The notes under the pieces were generated by a model, which searched no databases, had not been told where the DNA came from, and was given only the letters and a program-made list of their open reading frames with translations. Position numbers and translations under genes: made by a program. A DNA stretch of 20,212 bases from an uncultured Brevundimonas sp. (GTDB taxonomy: Bacteria > Pseudomonadota > Alphaproteobacteria > Caulobacterales > Caulobacteraceae). The stretch lies in assembly GCA_946885435.1 (NCBI GenBank), contig CAMPGL010000021.1, forward strand, positions 1-20,212, written 5' to 3'. Positions 14,607-20,212 of the stretch are shown here, piece after piece; positions within the stretch are counted from its first letter, which is position 1; every line of letters begins with the position of its first letter.

Positions 14607-15305
14607 ATGTTCAGACTCGCCATTCTGGCTGCCGCCGCAGCCGCGCTCACCGCCACGCCCGCCATGGCGGAAATCCGCGTCTGTGAGACGACCCTGCGCG
14701 GACCCGCCGGCGAGCACACCATCCGCGTGGAGGTGGAGGACGGCCGGATCATCTACGGCGACGCCGTCTGGGCCCCGCCGCGCCAGGGCGCGCGGGCCAA
14801 TGTCGAATTCCCGCGCCTGGAGCTGAACTATGGGATCACCGACTTCGAAACAGGGGCACGGACGCCGCTTCGCTACGTGACGGTTCTCCATGCCGTTCGG
14901 ATGACGCGAACGACGGCCGACACCGCAGAGGTCACCCTGGCGCCGTACACCCAGCCGGGGGCCGTCAGGGACTGGCCGTTCTTCGCGCGCGCCCGCAACG
15001 CCGAAGACACGCGCTACCGCAACTCAGAGCGTATCGGCGGCAGCGTCCACTTCATGACGCCGGAAGCGCTGCAGATCGCCCAGACCGCGCCCCAGATAGA
15101 GACCTCGGTGGTGAACAACCTCAACGAGCAGATGGCCAACGGGGTCTTCCTCATGGTCCACCGCGTGGCGGCGGACGCCCTTTTTGACCGAGCCTTCCAG
15201 GACCTTTCCGACGAACTGGCCAACCCGTCGCGCTGCCGGCTCCTGCGTCACGACGAATGGTCTCGCGCTCAAGGCGTCACGCAGGAGAGTATGGCCATAT
15301 ACTAA
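14607..15305 (+). CDS. Exported protein of unknown function
   Basis: 232 aa. I do not recognise a family. It starts with a signal peptide (MFRLAILAAAAAALTATPA, cleavage after AMA-E at about residue 21), with GGGAGGGA 6 nt before the ATG. The mature protein has two cysteines (RVCETTLRG near the start, PSRCRLLRHDEW near the end), which may be linked. The first half is beta-rich (EHTIRVEVEDGRIIYGDAVW, VTLAPYTQPG). The second half contains VVNNLNEQMANGVFLMVHRVAADALFDRAFQDLSDELA, which looks helical and not membrane-spanning. The gene lies between argS and the deaminase gene on the same strand, with gaps of 58 and 42 bp, so read-through transcription is possible. No function can be assigned. Confidence 0.82.
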   Translation: MFRLAILAAAAAALTATPAMAEIRVCETTLRGPAGEHTIRVEVEDGRIIYGDAVWAPPRQGARANVEFPRLELNYGITDFETGARTPLRYVTVLHAVRMTRTTADTAEVTLAPYTQPGAVRDWPFFARARNAEDTRYRNSERIGGSVHFMTPEALQIAQTAPQIETSVVNNLNEQMANGVFLMVHRVAADALFDRAFQDLSDELANPSRCRLLRHDEWSRAQGVTQESMAIY

Positions 15306-15347
15306 GGGCGCCCGTAGCTGCTCGTCGGGACGTCCCTGGAGACCAAG

Positions 15348-16355
15348 ATGACCGACCTCAGCGCCTTCATCGCCGGCCTGCCCAAGGCCGAGCTCCACCT
15401 GCACATCGAAGGCTCACTTGAGCCCGAGCTGATGTTCGAGCTGGCCCAGCGGAACGGGGTGGCCATCCCGTTCGACAGCGTCGAGGCGGTTCGGGCGGCC
15501 TATGACTTCTCCAACCTGCAGGACTTCCTCGACATCTACTACGCCGGGGCGAACGTGCTGCTGACCCGCCAGGACTTCGAGGACCTGGCCTTCGCCTATT
15601 TCAAGCGCGTCGCCGCCGACAACGTCCGGCACGCCGAGATCTTCTTCGATCCCCAGACCCACACCGACCGCGGCGTGCCGTTCGGCGTGGTGGTCGAAGG
15701 CCTGATCGCGGGGATGGAGCGCGCCCGGGCGGAGTTCGGGATCACCTCCGGCCTGATCCTCTGCTTCCTGCGTCACCTGTCGGAGGAAGAGGCCTTCGCC
15801 ACCCTGGCCATGGCCGAGCCCTATCTGCACCACTTCATCGGCGTGGGTCTGGACTCTTCCGAGGTCGGACACCCGCCGTCCAAGTTCCAGCGCGTCTTCG
15901 CCCGCGCCCGCGAACTGGGCCTGAAGCTCTGCGCCCACGCCGGCGAGGAGGGCCCGCCCGAATATGTGCGCGAGGCGCTGGATCTGCTGGACATCGACCG
16001 CATGGACCACGGCAATCGCTCCATGGAGGACGAGGCCCTAGTCGCGCGCCTGGTCACCGAGCGGATGACCCTCACGGTCTGCCCGCTGTCGAACCTCAAG
16101 CTGTGCGTGGTGAAGAACCTGAGGGACCATCCGGTCCCGCAGATGCTCAGGCGTGGCCTGCACGTGACCCTCAACTCGGACGATCCGGCCTATTTCGGCG
16201 GCTATGTGAACGACAACTACGTCGCTCTGGCCAAAGCCGTCGGGCTGACGCGGGAGCAACTGACGCAGATCGCCATCAACAGCTTCGAGGGCTCGTTCCT
16301 GCCCGAGGACGAGAAGGCCCGGCACATCGCCGCGGTGAAGGCCTACGCGGGCTAG
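15348..16355 (+). CDS. add: Adenine deaminase (adenosine/AMP deaminase superfamily, type 2)
   Basis: 335 aa, the family length. It is a zinc-dependent purine salvage enzyme that hydrolytically removes the 6-amino group (adenine to hypoxanthine, or adenosine to inosine) in the cytoplasm. The zinc ligands and catalytic residues are all visible: His17/His19 ([10 protein letters not shown]), His197 and Glu200 (CAHAGEEG), His221 ([10 protein letters not shown]) and Asp278/Asp279 ([11 protein letters not shown]). The segment [14 protein letters not shown] (168-181) matches the adenine deaminase type-2 group (fungal Aah1-like) more than true adenosine deaminases, which usually have a GxDLAGxE motif there. 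Adenine is therefore the preferred substrate by inference, although such genes are often annotated as adenosine deaminase (add). GGAG lies 7 nt upstream of the ATG. It converges on a small minus-strand gene with a 1-bp gap. Confidence 0.93.
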   Translation: MTDLSAFIAGLPKAELHLHIEGSLEPELMFELAQRNGVAIPFDSVEAVRAAYDFSNLQDFLDIYYAGANVLLTRQDFEDLAFAYFKRVAADNVRHAEIFFDPQTHTDRGVPFGVVVEGLIAGMERARAEFGITSGLILCFLRHLSEEEAFATLAMAEPYLHHFIGVGLDSSEVGHPPSKFQRVFARARELGLKLCAHAGEEGPPEYVREALDLLDIDRMDHGNRSMEDEALVARLVTERMTLTVCPLSNLKLCVVKNLRDHPVPQMLRRGLHVTLNSDDPAYFGGYVNDNYVALAKAVGLTREQLTQIAINSFEGSFLPEDEKARHIAAVKAYAG

Positions 16356-16356
16356 C

Positions 16357-16602
16357 TCACGCCTCCGGCCACAGGTCGACGACCTTTCCGTCCGGCGTGC
16401 GCGGCGTCCACTTCTGCGGCGCATAGCGCGGCCCCACGTCGCGATAGCGCCGCCGCGCCCGGATGACCGAATGCAGGGTGTCCGCCAGCTCCAGCACCTG
16501 GTCGTCGCTGAGCCGGTGCATCATCGCCAGCAGGCACACCTCGAGCCGGGCGAAGGAGCCGGCGCTGAGGCCCGCGGGGGATTCGAAGGGCTTTCGGGAC
16601 AT
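16357..16602 (-). CDS. Small conserved-looking cytoplasmic protein of unknown function
   Basis: 81 aa, with no signal peptide or membrane span. It has GGAG 5 nt before the ATG at 16602 and codon use like its neighbours. A helical stretch at about residues 15-52 (FARLEVCLLAMMHRLSDDQVLELADTLHSVIRARRRYRD) is followed by a short basic, aromatic tail (PRYAPQKWTPRTPDGKVVDLWPEA). No known domain is recognised. The stop lies 1 bp from the stop of the deaminase gene on the other strand. It is downstream of fbp on the same strand (96-bp gap). Confidence 0.7.
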   Translation of the reverse strand: MSRKPFESPAGLSAGSFARLEVCLLAMMHRLSDDQVLELADTLHSVIRARRRYRDVGPRYAPQKWTPRTPDGKVVDLWPEA

Positions 16603-16698
16603 CGTCGCTCCGCGAGAACGATCGTAAACGTCCTTATAGGCCCATTAGCCACGCGCGGCCCTGTGGACGGGCCCTTTAGCTGTGGAGGGTAACCATCC

Positions 16699-17670
16699 TC
16701 AGGCGGCCGCCACCTGATCGACCTCGTTCGCCGAACCGAGCACGATCGGAATACGCTGGTGCAGCTGCGTCGGCTCGACGTCGAGGATGCGCTGGACGCC
16801 GTCGGTCGTGGCCTTGCCGCCGGCCTGTTCGACTAACAGCGCCATCGGATTGCCCTCGTACATGAGGCGCAGCTTGCCGGGCTTGTTCGGCTCGCGCTTG
16901 TCCCACGGATAGAGGAACACCCCGCCGCGCATCAGCACGCGGTGGACATCCGCCACCATCGCCGCGACCCAGCGCATGTTGAAGTTCTTCCCGCGCGGAC
17001 CCTCGGCGCCCTGGAGGCAGCCGTCGATGTAGCGCTGGACGCCCTCGGCCCAGTGGCGGCGGTTCGACATGTTGATGGCGAACTCCTTGCAGTCCGCCGG
17101 GATGGTCACCGTCTCGTGCGTCAGCAGCCACCGGCCGTCCGGCGCCAGGGTGAAGCCGACCACGCCCTTGCCCACCGTCAGCACCAGCATCGTCTGGGCG
17201 CCGTAGAGGACATAGCCAGAAGCCAGCTGGTTGCGGCCCGGCTGCAGGAAGTCGGCCTCCGAGGGCGCGGCGCTCGGCGACCTCAGGATCGAGAAGATCG
17301 TCCCCACCGGCGCGTTGATGTCGATGTTGGACGAGCCGTCGAGAGGGTCGAACAGCACCAGGAAACCACCCTGCGGGTTCGAGGCCGGCTGAACGGTGTC
17401 CATCTCTTCGGACGCCACGCCCGCGACGCGCGGACAGGCCAGCAGCGCCTCGGTCAGCATGTCGTTGGTGATGACGTCGAGCTTCTTCTGCTCCTCGTCC
17501 TGGACGTTGACCGCGCCCGAGGCCCCCAGCACGCCCGTCAGAGCGCCGCCGGCGACGACGTCGGAGATCTCCGCGCAGGTCCGGCCGATCACCGCCAGAA
17601 CCTCGGCCAGATCCGCGGGCGCGGCGGCGTCCTTTAACCAGGCGTCGAAGGCGGCGGGTTGGGCGGTCAT
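16699..17670 (-). CDS. fbp: Fructose-1,6-bisphosphatase, class 1
   Basis: 323 aa, the usual length. It hydrolyses fructose-1,6-bisphosphate to fructose-6-phosphate plus phosphate in gluconeogenesis, using Mg2+, in the cytoplasm. The metal- and phosphate-binding signature [22 protein letters not shown] begins at residue 107, with VASEEMD (86-91) supplying metal-binding acids. Other class-I landmarks are [35 protein letters not shown] with the following basic [22 protein letters not shown], and [11 protein letters not shown] 17670 is chosen because AGGA lies 8 nt upstream and homology starts there; the frame stays open to 17919, but that part overlaps the glycine riboswitch of the divergent gcvT and is not protein-like. 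It shares its upstream region with the riboswitch-controlled gcv operon. Confidence 0.97.
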   Translation of the reverse strand: MTAQPAAFDAWLKDAAAPADLAEVLAVIGRTCAEISDVVAGGALTGVLGASGAVNVQDEEQKKLDVITNDMLTEALLACPRVAGVASEEMDTVQPASNPQGGFLVLFDPLDGSSNIDINAPVGTIFSILRSPSAAPSEADFLQPGRNQLASGYVLYGAQTMLVLTVGKGVVGFTLAPDGRWLLTHETVTIPADCKEFAINMSNRRHWAEGVQRYIDGCLQGAEGPRGKNFNMRWVAAMVADVHRVLMRGGVFLYPWDKREPNKPGKLRLMYEGNPMALLVEQAGGKATTDGVQRILDVEPTQLHQRIPIVLGSANEVDQVAAA

Positions 17671-17780
17671 GGTCTTGTTCCTGGGCGACTTCGCGGTGTG
17701 GGGCTGTCTAGGCGCGGAAACGTCGCCGCGACAAGGCCTCGCGCTTGACTTGCCCGATGAGTCGGGGCCTTTGGAGCCGC

Positions 17781-17967
17781 TCTCGCGGGAGAGACCGGCG
17801 GTCCTGACGGATGCGGCCGGAGCCGAAGGCGCAACCGCCCCGGAAACGCTCAGGCAAAAGAACCGCGCGGGCTTGGACGGACGCTGGAAAGTCGCCGCTT
17901 TGGCGCGCCGAAGGAGCAAGGTGGGGGTTCCCCCGCCGGAATCTCTCAGGCTTCAGGACAGCGGGGG
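17781..17967 (+). ncRNA. Tandem glycine riboswitch
   Basis: Two glycine aptamers lie in tandem upstream of gcvT, where this class is expected. Conserved blocks occur twice: CCGAAGGCGCAA (17823-17834) with GGAAACGCTCAGG (17842-17854) in aptamer 1, and CCGAAGGAGCAA (17908-17919) with GGAATCTCTCAGG (17938-17950) in aptamer 2. A linker with CTGGAAAG (17884-17891) lies between. The 5' edge at GCGGGAGAG (17785-17793) also matches. Glycine binding normally switches on the glycine cleavage genes. The exact 5' and 3' ends are approximate. Confidence 0.95.
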
Positions 17968-17974
17968 CGCTTTT
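17930..17974 (+). terminator. Possible riboswitch-controlled terminator (expression platform)
   Basis: CCCCCGC (17930-17936), part of a hairpin in aptamer 2, can also pair perfectly with GCGGGGG (17961-17967). That alternative stem is followed by CGC then TTTT (17971-17974). When glycine stabilises the aptamer, the C-tract would be held in GGGGG-TTC-CCCC pairing, preventing the terminator; without glycine the terminator could form. The T-run is short, so this is a structural inference and not a proven mechanism. Confidence 0.4.
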
Positions 17975-18015
17975 CCGGCGGGTGACCGTCTGCGCAAGCG
18001 ACCGCGAGAGTCTGA

Positions 18016-19128
18016 ATGGCCGACGAAACGCTCAGGACCACCCCGCTCAACGCCAACCACCGGGCGCGCGGCGCGCGCATGGTCGGCTTCGGCGGCTATG
18101 ACATGCCGGTCCAGTACGAGGGCGTCCTGGCCGAGCACCGCTGGACCCGCGAGCACGCCGGCCTGTTCGACGTCTCCCACATGGGCCAGTGCAAGATCAC
18201 CGGCGCCGACGCCGTCGCCCAGTTCGAACGCTTCGTCCCGGGCGACTACGCCATCCTGAAGGAAGGCCGCCAGAAGTACTCTCTGCTGCTCAACGATGAG
18301 GGCGGGATCATGGACGACCTGATGGCCGGCCGCCCCGATCACGACGGCCTTTTCGTCGTCGTCAACGCCGGCAACAAGGAGGCCGACTTCGCCTTCCTGA
18401 AGGCCAACCTCGAGGGTGACGCCAAGCTGACGGTTCTGGATGATCGGGCCTTGATCGCCATCCAGGGCCCCGAGGCCGCCGAGGTCATGGCCGCGCACGA
18501 GCCGCTGCTGGCCGAGATGGGCTTCATGGACACCGCGCGGCTCATGCTGTTCGGCGTCGACGCCTATGTCTCCCGCTCGGGCTACACCGGCGAGGACGGC
18601 TACGAGATCTCCGTGCCCGCCGACCAGGCCGAGCGCATCTGGAACACGATCCTGGAAGACGCCCGGGTCAAGCCGATCGGACTGGGCGCACGTGACTCCC
18701 TGCGGCTCGAGGCCGGGCTGCCGCTGCACGGCCACGACATCGACGCCACGACCTCGCCGGTCGAGGGCGCCCTGACCTTCGCCATCTCCAAGAGCCGCAA
18801 GGAGCGCCGCGATTTCGCCGGCGCCGAGCGCATCCTGTCCGAACTCGACAGCGGCCCGTCGCGCGTCCGCGTCGGCCTGTCGGTCAAGGAAGGCGCCCCG
18901 GCCCGCGAGGGCGCCGAGATCGCCGACGCCGACGGAAACGTCATCGGCAAGGTCACCTCGGGCGGCCCGTCGCCGACGCTCGGCCGCAACATCGCCATGG
19001 GCTACGTCCCTCCGGCCTTCTCGGACCTCGGGACCGAGCTGAAGGTCATCGTGCGCGGCAAGCCCGCCGCCGCCGAAGTGGTGGCCATGCCGTTCGTGGC
19101 GCAGCGCTATTACAGGAAGCCGAAGTGA
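18016..19128 (+). CDS. gcvT: Glycine cleavage system T protein (aminomethyltransferase)
   Basis: 370 aa, usual length. In the glycine cleavage complex it transfers the methylene group from aminomethyl-lipoyl-H protein to tetrahydrofolate, releasing ammonia. Landmarks are GARMVGFGGYDMPVQY (19-34), DVSHMGQ (52-58), NDEGGIMDDL with the catalytic Asp near 101, VVVNAGNKEADF, SRSGYTGEDGYEI, GLGARDSLRLEAGLPLHGHDI and the C-terminal domain ending FVAQRYYRKPK. The ribosome site GAGAG before ATG 18016 is modest. It is preceded by a tandem glycine riboswitch, and gcvH follows after a 146-bp spacer with palindromic repeats. It is cytoplasmic. Confidence 0.98.
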   Translation: MADETLRTTPLNANHRARGARMVGFGGYDMPVQYEGVLAEHRWTREHAGLFDVSHMGQCKITGADAVAQFERFVPGDYAILKEGRQKYSLLLNDEGGIMDDLMAGRPDHDGLFVVVNAGNKEADFAFLKANLEGDAKLTVLDDRALIAIQGPEAAEVMAAHEPLLAEMGFMDTARLMLFGVDAYVSRSGYTGEDGYEISVPADQAERIWNTILEDARVKPIGLGARDSLRLEAGLPLHGHDIDATTSPVEGALTFAISKSRKERRDFAGAERILSELDSGPSRVRVGLSVKEGAPAREGAEIADADGNVIGKVTSGGPSPTLGRNIAMGYVPPAFSDLGTELKVIVRGKPAAAEVVAMPFVAQRYYRKPK

Positions 19129-19141
19129 CGGCTTTCAACAT

Positions 19142-19254
19142 CGTCACCCTCGGGCCTGACCCGAGGGTCGGACGCTCCGTCGCAGGATGCGTCAATACTT
19201 CAACCGGCCTGCAAGCTGCGGGTCTGATCCTCGGGTCGAGCCCGAGGATGACGA
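19142..19254. repeat. Composite palindromic intergenic repeat between gcvT and gcvH
   Basis: Two hairpin units in inverted orientation fill the spacer. Unit 1 is ACCCTCGGG (19146-19154) pairing with CCCGAGGGT (19160-19168). Unit 2 is ATCCTCGGG (19227-19235) pairing with CCCGAGGAT (19241-19249). Each has a 9-bp stem and 5-nt loop. Unit 2 read in reverse complement closely resembles unit 1, including the flanking GTCAYCC and TCRGAC. The pattern matches short extragenic palindromic elements abundant in alphaproteobacterial genomes (CCTCGGGC-ttGA-CCCGAGG type). It lies on the probable gcv mRNA, where it could stabilise or attenuate the transcript. Confidence 0.75.
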
Positions 19255-19274
19255 GCTAAAGGGAGAGGAACCCC

Positions 19275-19640
19275 ATGCGCTTCACCAAGGATCACGAGTG
19301 GGTTCGCCTCGACGGCGACGTCGCCACCGTCGGCATCTCCAAGCACGCCGCCGACGCGCTGGGCGACGTGGTCTTCGTCGAGACCCCCGAAGCCGGCAAG
19401 ACCGTCACCCAGGGCGACAGCTTCGCCGTGGTCGAGAGCGTCAAGGCCGCCTCGGACGTCTACGCCCCGGTCTCCGGCGAGGTGATCGAAGGCAACGACG
19501 CCCTGGCCTCGGCCCCCGAGACGGTCAACGCCGACCCGCAGGGCGACGGCTGGTTCGCCAGGATCCGCGTCTCGGACGCGTCCCAGCTGGACGCCCTGAT
19601 GGATCAGGCGGCCTACGACGACTACCTGAAGTCGCTTTAA
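19275..19640 (+). CDS. gcvH: Glycine cleavage system H protein
   Basis: 121 aa, typical for GcvH. It carries the lipoyl group that shuttles the aminomethyl intermediate between the P, T and L proteins. The lipoylation site is Lys57 in [19 protein letters not shown]. Other landmarks are the N-terminal [31 protein letters not shown] and a C-terminal region [12 protein letters not shown] followed by a short helix. GGGAGAGGA lies 5 nt before the ATG. It is downstream of gcvT under the same glycine riboswitch, probably on one transcript across the palindromic spacer. No gcvP follows within the window. Confidence 0.98.
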   Translation: MRFTKDHEWVRLDGDVATVGISKHAADALGDVVFVETPEAGKTVTQGDSFAVVESVKAASDVYAPVSGEVIEGNDALASAPETVNADPQGDGWFARIRVSDASQLDALMDQAAYDDYLKSL

Positions 19641-19648
19641 CCCTTGCC

Positions 19649-19749
19649 GTCACCCCGGACGGCGCGAAGCGACGATCCGGGGCCTAAAGGGCGGCGGAGA
19701 CGCCGAGCTTGGGTCCCGGCTCTCCGCCTTCGGCTCCGGCCGGGATGAC
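19649..19749. repeat. Palindromic intergenic element between gcvH and the OsmC gene
   Basis: The ends GTCACCCCGG (19649-19658) and CCGGGATGAC (19740-19749) are inverted copies with one mismatch. Inside are two stem-loops: CCCCGGA (19653-19659) with TCCGGGG (19676-19682), and TCCCGGC (19714-19720) with GCCGGGA (19739-19745). The TCCCGG...CCGGGATGAC form is a familiar short repeat of Caulobacterales and other alphaproteobacteria. It shares the GTCAYCC terminus with the element before gcvH. The ribosome site of the following gene starts at its right edge. It may also act as a terminator-like or mRNA-stabilising structure. Confidence 0.75.
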
Positions 19750-19757
19750 GAGGATCG

Positions 19758-20210
19758 ATGATGGCCCACACCTACACCGCCCATGTCGCCTGGAGCGCCG
19801 ATGCGGAGGACCACCGCACCGGCCGCTATTCGCGCCGTCACGAGTGGCGCTTCGACGGTGGGGCGGTGGTGCCGGGCTCCTCGGCGCCGCCGGTGCCCGG
19901 CTCGGACCCGTCGGCCGTCGATCCGGAAGAGGCCCTCGTGGCCGCCGTCTCGGCCTGCCACATGCTCTTCTTTCTGGCCTTCGCGCGAAAAAACGGCCTG
20001 GTCGTCACCGCCTATGACGACGAGGCCGAAGGCGAGATGACGCCGAACGAGAACGGCAAGCTGTTCATCTCGAAGATCACCCTCAGGCCCCGCGTGACCT
20101 TCGAGGGCCAGGCCGACCCGGCCGCCGTCGAAGCGTCCCACCACGCCGCGCACGAAGAGTGCTACCTCGCCAACTCGGTTCGCGCCGACGTTCTCATCCA
20201 GCCCCGCTAG
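19758..20210 (+). CDS. OsmC/Ohr-family protein (probable thiol peroxidase)
   Basis: 150 aa. OsmC-family proteins are cytoplasmic, dimeric, cysteine-based peroxidases that reduce organic hydroperoxides. The two redox cysteines are present: Cys67 in AAVSACHMLFFLAFARKNG and Cys135 in HEECYLANSV. The EALVAAVSACH and DEAEGEM motifs fit the family. Two ATG codons occur in tandem (19758 and 19761); GAGGATCG is 4 nt from the first and would be 7 nt from the second, so either is possible. The gene follows gcvH by 117 bp, with a palindromic element in the gap. The OsmC versus Ohr subgroup is not decided. A link to glycine metabolism is not evident. Confidence 0.93.
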   Translation: MMAHTYTAHVAWSADAEDHRTGRYSRRHEWRFDGGAVVPGSSAPPVPGSDPSAVDPEEALVAAVSACHMLFFLAFARKNGLVVTAYDDEAEGEMTPNENGKLFISKITLRPRVTFEGQADPAAVEASHHAAHEECYLANSVRADVLIQPR

Positions 20211-20212
20211 TC

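Noticed and set aside
16657..16673. GGCCC/GGGCC hairpin downstream of fbp
   Set aside because: The stem is only 5 bp and is not followed by a T-run in the fbp direction; chance in GC-rich DNA is likely.
1..20212. CRISPR arrays, tRNA/rRNA genes, insertion sequences, prophage or toxin-antitoxin modules
   Set aside because: No regularly spaced direct repeats, tRNA-like cloverleaf, transposase or integrase motifs, or paired toxin-antitoxin genes were seen on either strand.

Overview
The window looks like chromosomal DNA from an alphaproteobacterium of the Caulobacterales (Caulobacter, Brevundimonas or Phenylobacterium; Brevundimonas-like is a guess). The grounds are a very high GC content, a TonB-dependent receptor of the large Caulobacterales type, Caulobacter-style -10 sequences (GCTA-core), a tandem glycine riboswitch ahead of gcvT, and short palindromic intergenic elements of the kind common in this group. 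There is no sign of phage, plasmid, transposase, CRISPR, rRNA or tRNA. Most genes are core metabolism or envelope genes.

Layout. Positions 1-806 (minus) hold the N-terminal part of an unrecognised single-pass membrane protein with PLT-type repeats; it runs off the left edge and starts with GTG. Positions 961-1431 (minus) encode a small exported beta-rich protein closed by a strong terminator. A divergent control region with a perfect FNR/FixK-type box leads to a very-long-chain acyl-CoA synthetase (1688-3487, plus). This converges on a TonB-dependent receptor (3712-6291, minus), with a terminator between them. Next on the minus strand is a pair made of a VTT/TVP38 membrane protein (7787-8500) and the NhaA Na+/H+ antiporter (6487-7719).

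On the plus strand, a stomatin/QmcA-type SPFH protein, an NfeD-like partner and a small exported protein form a tight operon (8594-10545). Its stop codon shares a CTAG with the stop of rnhA, which lies downstream of ispH on the minus strand (10542-11967). A compact divergent promoter region separates ispH from an exported unknown protein that overlaps argS by 4 nt (12096-14548). A second exported unknown (14607-15305) and an adenine/adenosine deaminase (15348-16355) follow. A small unknown gene (16357-16602) and class I fructose-1,6-bisphosphatase (16699-17670) are on the minus strand.

The right end is a glycine-cleavage locus: tandem glycine riboswitch (about 17781-17967), gcvT, gcvH and an OsmC-family gene. 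Palindromic repeat elements fill both spacers, after gcvT and after gcvH. No gcvP is present in the window; it may lie beyond the right edge.

I did not find a convincing new multi-gene system. The items most worth a second look are the repeat-bearing membrane protein at the left edge, the FNR/FixK-type box, the architecture of the glycine riboswitch with its possible terminator, the palindromic elements inside the gcv locus, and the exported proteins of unknown function tied to qmcA/nfeD and to argS.
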